A stretch of DNA of 11,612 bases from an uncultured Collinsella sp. (GTDB taxonomy: Bacteria; Actinomycetota; Coriobacteriia; Coriobacteriales; Coriobacteriaceae): positions 1 to 11,612 of the forward strand of contig CABUUK010000060.1 of NCBI GenBank assembly GCA_902494765.1, read 5' to 3'. The stretch's first letter is position 1. The number at the start of each line of letters is the position of its first letter. The notes under the pieces were generated by a model that was given only the letters and a program-made list of their open reading frames with translations, was not told the DNA's origin and did no database searches. Positions 6,694-11,612 of this stretch are shown here, piece after piece. The position numbers and the translations under genes are program-made.

Positions 6694-6706
6694 TAAAGGA
6701 GCCATC

Positions 6707-7027
6707 ATGGCCGGTATGAACATGCAGCAGATGATGAAGCAGGCTCGCAAGATGCAGGAGCAGCTTGCCGCCGCGCAGGAGAACCTCAAGTCCCAGACCG
6801 TCGACGCCTCTGCCGGCGGCGGCATGGTCAAGGTGACCGTTAACGGCGAGATGGAGCTCGTCAACCTCACCATCGATCCCGATGCGCTCGATCCCGAGGA
6901 CGTCGATATGCTGCAGGATATGATCATGGCTGCCGTCAACGAGGCCGTCCGCGGCGTTAACGAGCTCGCCAACAAGCAGATGGGCGCCATCACCGGCGGC
7001 CTCAACATCCCGGGCATGCCGTTCTAA
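6707..7027 (+). CDS. ybaB: YbaB/EbfC-family nucleoid-associated protein
   Basis: A 106-residue protein of the usual family length. YbaB/EbfC proteins form small DNA-binding dimers and are nearly always encoded beside recR and dnaX. The N-terminal helix is rich in Met, Gln and Lys (MNMQQMMKQARKMQEQLAAA) and is followed by the conserved strand region VDASAGGGMVKVTVNGEMEL. The core LTIDPDALDPEDVDMLQDMI and the helix AAVNEAVRGVNELANKQMG come next, with a Gly/Pro-rich end (TGGLNIPGMPF). AAAGGAG lies 5 nt before the ATG. recR follows 13 bp after its stop, so the two almost certainly form one transcript. Confidence 0.96.
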   Translation: MAGMNMQQMMKQARKMQEQLAAAQENLKSQTVDASAGGGMVKVTVNGEMELVNLTIDPDALDPEDVDMLQDMIMAAVNEAVRGVNELANKQMGAITGGLNIPGMPF

Positions 7028-7040
7028 GACACGCATATAT

Positions 7041-7637
7041 ATGAGTGCCAACCACAGTCTGCAAAAACTGCTCGATGAGCTGGGCCGTCTGCCGGGCATT
7101 GGTCCCAAGTCGGCCCAGCGCATCGCCTATTACCTGTTGGAGGCCGACGCCGAGGAGGCGCGCCGCCTGGCCGAGGCCATCCTGGAGGTCAAGCAGGAGG
7201 TCCACTTTTGCAGCCGCTGCTTTAACTACGCCACGGCCGACGAGTGCTCCATCTGCCAGGACCCGATGCGCGATACCACTCGCATTTGCGTGGTGGGCGA
7301 GCCGCGCGATGTCCAGGCGATCGAGCGCACGGGCAGCTACCACGGCCTCTACCACGTATTGGGCGGCGTGATCAGTCCCATGGACAAGATTGGCCCCGAG
7401 CAGCTGCACATTCGAGAGCTGCTGGCACGCTTGGGCCACGAGGACATCCACGAGGTCATCATCGCCACCAACCCCAATATTGAGGGCGAGACCACGGCGA
7501 GCTATCTGGCCCGTACCATCAAGCCGTTGGGCGTCGAGGTGTCGCGTCTGGCAAGCGGCCTTCCCGTGGGCGGCGACTTGGAGTATGCCGACGAGCTTAC
7601 GCTTGGCCGCGCCATCGAAGCCCGTCGCGCGATTTAG
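7041..7637 (+). CDS. recR: Recombination mediator protein RecR
   Basis: A 198-residue protein, the standard RecR length. It acts with RecF and RecO in loading RecA at SSB-coated gaps. Features in order: helix-hairpin-helix LGRLPGIGPKSAQRIA (14-29), a zinc finger with C57, C60, C69 and C72, a Toprim domain from ICVVGEPRD (82-90) through ATNPNIEGE (142-150), and the C-terminal signature GLPVGGDLEYADELTL (173-188). No purine-rich Shine-Dalgarno is visible in the 13 bases between the ybaB stop and this ATG (GACACGCATATAT), so translation probably depends on coupling to ybaB. Confidence 0.97.
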   Translation: MSANHSLQKLLDELGRLPGIGPKSAQRIAYYLLEADAEEARRLAEAILEVKQEVHFCSRCFNYATADECSICQDPMRDTTRICVVGEPRDVQAIERTGSYHGLYHVLGGVISPMDKIGPEQLHIRELLARLGHEDIHEVIIATNPNIEGETTASYLARTIKPLGVEVSRLASGLPVGGDLEYADELTLGRAIEARRAI

Positions 7638-7674
7638 GCGGCGAGCCTGCTCCTGCCGTATGTTTTCCTCGCGA

Positions 7675-7704
7675 CGCACGGGGTAGTCATAATTTCCCCG
7701 TGCG
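7675..7704. repeat. 9-bp perfect inverted repeat with AT-rich loop downstream of recR
   Basis: CGCACGGGG (7675-7683) and CCCCGTGCG (7696-7704) are exact reverse complements around a 12-nt loop that is nearly all A/T. The stem is strong, but ACCGTGAG rather than a T-run follows. It could be a Rho-independent-like stop without a U-tract, an RNA-stabilising 3' hairpin of the ybaB-recR mRNA, or a protein site. Confidence 0.5.
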
Positions 7705-7715
7705 ACCGTGAGTTT

Positions 7716-7798
7716 GTTGTGCAACAAAGATGCTTCGTATCCGCTTATCGCATGGATGCTTCCGCTCGCATCCTTAATTTGTCCATTCGTTGCGCAAC
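7716..7798. promoter_or_regulatory. Pair of near-identical palindromes 73 bp apart (candidate operators)
   Basis: GTTGTGCAAC lies at 7716-7725, within a 7-bp-arm repeat TTTGTTG-TG-CAACAAA (7713-7728). The fully symmetric GTTGCGCAAC lies at 7789-7798. They differ at one base and their starts are 73 bp apart, close to seven helical turns. The second sits where the -35 of the downstream promoter would be. This fits a dimeric or tetrameric repressor acting by looping; the regulator is unknown. Confidence 0.45.
7754..7780 (+). terminator. Weak candidate terminator of ybaB-recR
   Basis: GGATGC (7754-7759) and GCATCC (7768-7773) form a 6-bp stem with an 8-nt loop, followed by TTAATTT. The stem is short and the T-tract interrupted, so this is only a possible transcription end. 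Confidence 0.3.
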
Positions 7799-7811
7799 CT
7801 TTTTGGTTCGC

Positions 7812-7820
7812 TGATACACT
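7812..7820 (+). promoter_or_regulatory. Extended -10 promoter TGATACACT of the second kinase module
   Basis: TGA-TACACT is an extended -10 with transcription expected at about 7826-7827. The palindrome GTTGCGCAAC at 7789-7798 overlaps the expected -35 area. The hexamer equals that of the kinase 1 promoter. An ATG begins exactly at 7826, so the transcript might be leaderless. Confidence 0.5.
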
Positions 7821-7842
7821 CAAATATGGATTCGAATGAATG

Positions 7843-7870
7843 CGCCGCTCCCGAGCGGCGTGTTTTTGTT
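7843..7870 (+). terminator. GC-rich hairpin plus T-tract between promoter and start of the kinase 2 operon
   Basis: CGCCGCTC (7843-7850), CC and GAGCGGCG (7853-7860) make a perfect stem, followed by TGTTTTTGTT. This has the form of an intrinsic terminator, yet it lies downstream of the extended -10 and just ahead of the GGGGGAG Shine-Dalgarno (7871-7877). It may end transcripts coming from recR, attenuate the kinase operon, or, if translation starts at 7826, simply be coding sequence. Confidence 0.5.
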
Positions 7871-7882
7871 GGGGGAGAACGC

Positions 7883-8788
7883 ATGCGGCCCGGTGGCAAT
7901 CAGACAAAGCGCGGCGCCGCGGTGCGCATCCGACGCCGACTGGGCTTGGCGCCTCGGGCGTACGTGCTGCTGTCGTGCTCGCTGGTGCTGGTCATGGCTG
8001 GTGTTTCTGCCTATGGCATGACCGTGCCGTCCATGATGCAGGCGCATGCCGCACGCGAACCGCGCGTGGGGCATGAGGTCAAAAGTGATCTGGGTACCAC
8101 GACTGGATATGCTTGGGCAAGTGTGGTCGGGCATATTGTGTTTGGCACCGACGATGCGGACGGCGCCGAGGCCCCGGACAACGAAGTCACGCTTGCCAAT
8201 GGCAAAACCATCGTGCTCACCAACACCAAGATCATCGATCGATTGTCCAACAATAGCGTGGCGGCAACGGTGAATAAGGTCGAGCAGCAAAAGGAACAGG
8301 ACGCCCAGCAGTCCGGAAAGCCCGGTAGCTCGGATACTTCTGGCTCCGGCTCGGATTCGTCGAGTTCGGGCGGCGGCTCTGGGTCGGGTTCCTCTACCGG
8401 AGGGTCTGTAAACGGCGGCTCGACGGGCGGCAACACTGACAGCGATGCAAACTCCGGTGGCCTTTCCGCTGCTGAGGAAGAGAGCATTCACAGTTGGCTT
8501 GTGACCAAGTACAACATGCTCGACGGCTATGTTTCTCGTGCCAATGACGTGGTCTCGACCTATAACTCTACGGGAGATCCCAGGCCGTGCGACAGCCTGG
8601 TCGGGGAGATGTTCGTCATTCGAGCCGAGTTCGGTCGTCAGACATTCTCGCCCCGGTCAAAGTGGTATCAGCAGTATGCCAATCTGTGGGGCTGTTACAC
8701 CAACCTATGCCAATGGGTCGGCCATTACGGCGATGATGACGTCGCGCTCGGTAACTTCAACAATAACGTGGCGGCGCTTGCCCTATGA
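7883..8788 (+). CDS. Membrane-anchored or secreted protein with Ser/Gly linker, first gene of kinase 2 operon
   Basis: A 301-residue protein of no recognised family. A basic N-terminus (residues 1-25, with RIRRR) precedes one hydrophobic segment (about 26-46) that acts as signal or anchor; VSA at 41-43 could be a signal-peptidase site, so anchored and released forms are both possible. An outer segment (47-140) is followed by a Ser/Gly/Thr/Asp-rich linker (about 145-193). A C-terminal domain of about 107 residues has three cysteines (236, 271, 276) and Trp-rich stretches around WYQQYANLWG and CQWVGHYGDDD. The chosen ATG has GGGGGAG 5 nt upstream. An in-frame ATG at 7826 would add 19 residues and would suit a leaderless mRNA. 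Its stop overlaps the kinase start (ATGA), so they are probably co-translated; it may be the kinase's outer sensor or ligand, which is inference. Confidence 0.75.
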   Translation: MRPGGNQTKRGAAVRIRRRLGLAPRAYVLLSCSLVLVMAGVSAYGMTVPSMMQAHAAREPRVGHEVKSDLGTTTGYAWASVVGHIVFGTDDADGAEAPDNEVTLANGKTIVLTNTKIIDRLSNNSVAATVNKVEQQKEQDAQQSGKPGSSDTSGSGSDSSSSGGGSGSGSSTGGSVNGGSTGGNTDSDANSGGLSAAEEESIHSWLVTKYNMLDGYVSRANDVVSTYNSTGDPRPCDSLVGEMFVIRAEFGRQTFSPRSKWYQQYANLWGCYTNLCQWVGHYGDDDVALGNFNNNVAALAL

Positions 8789-10629
8789 TGACCGATCTTG
8801 CATCCACCACACCACAATCGCTCGGTCGCGATCCCATGGTCGGCCTGCGCCTGGCGCGTGTCGACGGGTTTGAGCCGGCCATTGCGCTCGGTCAGGACGA
8901 ACTGCCTGCCTATCTGCGTCGTTTTACGATGCTGTTTGCCGACGATGCCACCATGCGCCGTGGCGGTATCGGCCGCGTGACGCGTGCCGTCAACGCCCAA
9001 GGCGAGGCCGTGGCACTCAAGCAGCTCATCTTGCCGACGCGCGATGAGTTTGACGACGATGCCGCTCACGAGGCGCTGGTCGCCAAGTTCAAGGCGGCGT
9101 TTCGCGAGGAATACGAATGCCATCGCGCCCTTTCGGGCCTTAAGGGCTTTCCCCGCCTCTATGGCTGGGGCGAGGTCGACGGTGTGCCTGCAATTGTCAT
9201 GGAATGGGTCGAGGGCGAGACGCTTGCCCGCTTGCGTTCGCGACTTGCCGTGGACGATGCCGGACGCCTGTCGCCGCTTGTGGCGGCGCGTCTGGGTCGC
9301 GACCTGTTCGATCTGCTCTGCCGTATGAGCCTGGTGGGCGAGGGCTTTGTCCATCGCGATATCTCGCCCGCTAATATTATGGTGCGCACGGCGCGTCTAC
9401 CGCTTGACCGGCAGCTTGCCGAGGGCACCTTTGACCTGTGCCTGATCGACTTTGGCTCGTCGCTGGCGCTTGAGCCTGCGTCGGCCGTGGCCGGTACCGG
9501 CGGCAAGGCGTCGTTTACGGAGCGTTATGCCACGCTGCGTCGCGCGACGGTTGCCTACGCCCCGCCCGAGATGCTCACTGACGATATTCCCGACCTACGC
9601 GCTTTGCGTATGTCGCCGGCGATTGACGTCTATGCCGCGGCAAGCACGGTTTACGAGCTCATTGCCGGCGTCGCGCCATACGAAGCCGCGCCGAGCACTT
9701 CGGGCACCTCGGGTTCGCGCAAAAAGACGCGCGACATCGCGAGCCCCTACCGTCTCAAGATGGACACGCGGCCCGACTATCCCATTGGTGCCCATGCGCC
9801 CGGTTGCGATTTGACTCAGCTGCTTCGTCGTGAGCCCGATGTGGCGCTCGCCGCGGCCGAGCAGGCCCAGCAGCTAGGGCTTGAGCCGGATTCCGAAGAG
9901 CTACGCGATGCGCTGGCGTTTGTCGATGCCCAGCTGTTCGACGTGGTGATGGCCTGTCTGTCCAGCCATCAAAAAGATCGTCCCGAGCCGGCGGCGGTCG
10001 AGGCGGCGCTCTCGGCGTTTTGTGACCACTATGCGCAAAATGTCGGTCGTTCGCTCCGCGGCGAGCCGCTCACGCCGTGCCCCATGGATGCGTCTGGCCG
10101 CGCGGTTCGTCGCGCGCTGATGATCGGTGCGGCGGTCGTTTGCAGCGTGGTTTGGGCTGTGGTCGTGGTTTCGGCCGCGCTGCTGGCGTCGGGCGCTCGC
10201 GTGACGGCGACTTTGGGATCGCTCGTGTGGTCTGGGTCGCTACCGGGTATTATTGCCGCACTGGCTTTGGCGCTGCCAGGCATAGCCGGCGTTGCCGCGG
10301 GGGCACTTGCGCGCAATCGGCGCTCGGGGTTCCTGCAGGGTGTGCTTGCGCTTTCTGCCTGCGAGGTTCCGGTGCTGGTTGTGGCTGCATGTAGCGTATT
10401 TTCCCAACGCGCCGTGATGGGCGGCCTTGTTGCCGCTCTGGTTGCAACCTATACGCTTACGTGGTTTTTGCTTGCGATGGGCTTTGCCTTTGAACTTCCC
10501 GTTTCGGCACCGCGACGCACAAAAGCCCAGATGGCGACTCCGCTTGCCGGTGGAGCCGCAGCTGCCCGTACTTTTGGCGGACCTGTCGAAGTATCGTCCG
10601 ATTCTATTTCTACGACCAAGGAGGCCTAG
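8785..10629 (+). CDS. Membrane Ser/Thr protein kinase with altered catalytic loop (kinase 2)
   Basis: A 614-residue kinase-fold protein. Landmarks: a weak glycine loop RRGGIGRV (58-65), VALK lysine K79, helix-C glutamate near 108-109, hinge MEWVEG (139-144), catalytic loop HRDISPANIM with D191 and N197, IDFG with D222 (221-224), APPE (259-262), subdomain IX D281 and a DRP arginine at 399. The Lys normally two residues after the catalytic Asp is Ser194, so activity may be reduced or unusual; the other key residues remain. An insert with SGTSGSRKKTRD (306-317) lies in the C-lobe. Four hydrophobic segments follow (about 441-469, 478-509, 516-538, 542-570), then a cytoplasmic tail of about 44 residues rich in Ser, Thr and Ala. 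The start overlaps the previous stop (ATGA); a second ATG follows at once. The FHA gene begins 3 bp after its stop. Confidence 0.9.
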   Translation: MMTDLASTTPQSLGRDPMVGLRLARVDGFEPAIALGQDELPAYLRRFTMLFADDATMRRGGIGRVTRAVNAQGEAVALKQLILPTRDEFDDDAAHEALVAKFKAAFREEYECHRALSGLKGFPRLYGWGEVDGVPAIVMEWVEGETLARLRSRLAVDDAGRLSPLVAARLGRDLFDLLCRMSLVGEGFVHRDISPANIMVRTARLPLDRQLAEGTFDLCLIDFGSSLALEPASAVAGTGGKASFTERYATLRRATVAYAPPEMLTDDIPDLRALRMSPAIDVYAAASTVYELIAGVAPYEAAPSTSGTSGSRKKTRDIASPYRLKMDTRPDYPIGAHAPGCDLTQLLRREPDVALAAAEQAQQLGLEPDSEELRDALAFVDAQLFDVVMACLSSHQKDRPEPAAVEAALSAFCDHYAQNVGRSLRGEPLTPCPMDASGRAVRRALMIGAAVVCSVVWAVVVVSAALLASGARVTATLGSLVWSGSLPGIIAALALALPGIAGVAAGALARNRRSGFLQGVLALSACEVPVLVVAACSVFSQRAVMGGLVAALVATYTLTWFLLAMGFAFELPVSAPRRTKAQMATPLAGGAAAARTFGGPVEVSSDSISTTKEA

Positions 10630-10632
10630 GTC

Positions 10633-11571
10633 ATGGCATCTCAAGTTGAGCTCACCCCATGCGGGGCCATGTTTGACATCTTTAAGCGCGCGGCGCATCT
10701 GAGCCATATCGAGCTGTGCGGCTTGGTGCTTTCGTCCCGTCCGCTCGCCGACGGCCGCAGCCCGCAGAGCCGAGCCGCCGATCGCTCTTGGGTTTCCCGC
10801 TTTATCGTTCGCGCGCCGGTCGGCACGCTTCAGCAGCGCTACTTTGCCGAATACGGTACCTCGGCTGCGCGTATTATGTCGCAACTGGCCCTGCGCCAGC
10901 GCAATCCCATGGACTCCACGGCTGTGATCAATATGGTGTGCGGTCCTGCAGGTGAACCGATGGTACGCGCGCTCGAAGAGTGCCACCAGGACACGAATCT
11001 CTATCGCAACGCGCTCGATCGCCTGTCCCAGGCGGCGGAACTCATGCCCGCCGAGCGCGCCGAGGCCGTGCTGGTGCTGTTTGTCGCCGTCGGTTGTTCG
11101 GCGGATGTGCGGTCCTCGGTGAACTATGCCATCGACTACGCGCACGCGACCTGTGGCGGAGGCACCTCCACGCCGCGTTCGCTTGGCATGTCGATGACCG
11201 CGGGCGAACGCGAACCCGCCCCGGCGCACCCCTTGGGCTTGCTGCGCGTACAAAACAGTTTTGTCGTGAGCGCCCCGCGCTGGATTCAGCCGAGTGAGCA
11301 GGGTGTTGAGATTGGCGCGCTGGCCACTGGTGAGGGCGATATTACCGACGTCGGCGACGATGTCTCGGCCCGCCATGCCCATATCTGGTGCGATGCTCAA
11401 AATATCTGGCACGTCGAGGACTTGTCGTCCACCAACGGAACCGTGGTGGTAAACGGGGCCACGCGCGTCTGCATTCAGGTCGAGCCCGGCCGTTCCGCCC
11501 AGCTCAACCCCGGCGACGAGCTCAAGCTCGGCGAATCCACTACCTACGCCATCCTCTTCGGCGCCCTCTAG
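10633..11571 (+). CDS. C-terminal FHA-domain protein paired with kinase 2
   Basis: A 312-residue soluble protein. Residues 1-200 form a mainly helical region that was not recognised. Residues about 222-310 are an FHA domain: VEIGALATGEGDITDV, then VSARHAHIW (244-252; S245, R247, H248), then DLSSTNGTVVVNG (263-275) and a final strand region GDELKLGESTTYAILF. FHA domains bind phospho-threonine peptides. The SxRH and STNGT signatures are intact, but the usual Gly-Arg of the first strand pair is Gly-Ala (228-229), which may weaken phosphopeptide binding. AAGGAGG (10618-10624) lies 8 nt before the ATG, inside the end of the kinase gene. Position directly after a kinase makes it the likely substrate or adaptor of kinase 2. 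There is no membrane segment or signal peptide. Confidence 0.9.
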   Translation: MASQVELTPCGAMFDIFKRAAHLSHIELCGLVLSSRPLADGRSPQSRAADRSWVSRFIVRAPVGTLQQRYFAEYGTSAARIMSQLALRQRNPMDSTAVINMVCGPAGEPMVRALEECHQDTNLYRNALDRLSQAAELMPAERAEAVLVLFVAVGCSADVRSSVNYAIDYAHATCGGGTSTPRSLGMSMTAGEREPAPAHPLGLLRVQNSFVVSAPRWIQPSEQGVEIGALATGEGDITDVGDDVSARHAHIWCDAQNIWHVEDLSSTNGTVVVNGATRVCIQVEPGRSAQLNPGDELKLGESTTYAILFGAL

Positions 11572-11612
11572 CCGGCAGTTAGGGACGTTCCTTTTCTGCC
11601 GGCACTTGGGGA
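11571..11612. repeat. Inverted repeat / start of a probable dispersed intergenic element
   Basis: GCCGGCAG (11571-11578) overlaps the FHA gene's stop and pairs exactly with CTGCCGGC (11596-11603) across a 17-nt loop containing GGGACGTTCCTTTT. The last bases, CTTGGGGA, look like the beginning of another GGGACGTTCC unit cut by the window edge. From memory, motifs of this kind recur between Collinsella genes; that is unverified here. The T-run lies in the loop, not after the stem, so it is not a standard terminator read rightward. Confidence 0.4.

Larger units (their letters stand above)
6368..6706. other. 339-bp low-GC intergenic region between divergent genes, rich in repeats
   Basis: No convincing gene was found here on either strand. 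It holds, in order: the Shine-Dalgarno and TATAAT of the leftward gene; a 10-bp inverted repeat (6417-6471); three copies of a TTGCATAAT half-site (6510-6544), roughly midway between the two divergent promoters; a candidate extended -10 for ybaB (6623-6631); and a 14-bp palindrome next to the ybaB Shine-Dalgarno. The block 6481-6540 counts 24 G+C in 60 bases (40%), very low for this genome. No tRNA or SRP RNA signature was recognised. Confidence 0.6.

Noticed and set aside
6368..6706. A tRNA or SRP RNA gene, which can lie near dnaX in actinobacteria
   Set aside because: No cloverleaf, T-loop GTTCRA pattern or SRP apical-loop signature was found.
7002..7907. A minus-strand frame of about 300 codons antisense to recR and the gap after it
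   Set aside because: Antisense to RecR with intact HhH, zinc and Toprim motifs; no domain or ribosome-binding site supports it.
8785..10629. Reading kinase 2 as an aminoglycoside-phosphotransferase-like or RIO/ABC1 protein because of the missing loop lysine
   Set aside because: HRD, DFG and APPE motifs and the C-lobe DRP arginine fit the Hanks-type Ser/Thr family better.
10240..11412. A long open frame (390 codons) on the minus strand opposite kinase 2 and the FHA gene
   Set aside because: It lies antisense to two genes with clear domains, has no recognisable motif, and long antisense frames are common at this GC content.

Overview
The window looks like chromosomal DNA of a high-GC Gram-positive bacterium of the actinobacterial line. 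The best guess is class Coriobacteriia, with Collinsella or a close relative most likely. The basis is high GC, a dnaX / ybaB / recR cluster, an actinobacterial-type FhaA (DUF3662 domain) paired with a Ser/Thr kinase, and extended -10 promoters. The genus call is recognition, not a database result.

Layout. Positions 1-3278 read leftward: a YcxB-like two-helix membrane protein, then a Ser/Thr kinase with a long polytopic membrane domain, then the start of an FhaA-type protein that runs off the left edge. The kinase stop and the fhaA start share GTGA. From 3395 the strand switches to dnaX (DNA polymerase III gamma/tau). A small membrane-anchored hypothetical gene follows on the opposite strand, with a 339-bp intergenic region that is clearly poorer in GC than the flanks. 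Then come ybaB and recR. After a 245-bp regulatory-looking gap lies a second signalling module: a single-pass protein with a Ser/Gly-rich linker, a second, degenerate Ser/Thr kinase with four membrane segments (ATGA overlap), and a C-terminal FHA-domain protein. The window ends in an inverted repeat that looks like the edge of a dispersed intergenic element.

How the genes fit together. Two kinase + FHA modules, transcribed away from each other, flank replication/repair housekeeping genes. Each kinase is followed at once by an FHA protein, the classical phospho-threonine reader, so each module is probably a membrane-tethered kinase with its own adaptor. Both kinases depart from the usual single-pass PASTA design. 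Kinase 1 has about 8-10 membrane segments and an HLD catalytic loop. Kinase 2 has HRDISPAN, with Ser where the catalytic-loop Lys is normal, and its FHA partner lacks the usual GR arginine. Both modules have the same extended -10 (TGnTACACT). Module 2 also has two near-identical palindromes 73 bp apart, a plausible looping operator.

The most unusual parts are the paired kinase modules, the regulatory gap at 7638-7882, and the lower-GC segment that separates dnaX from ybaB.
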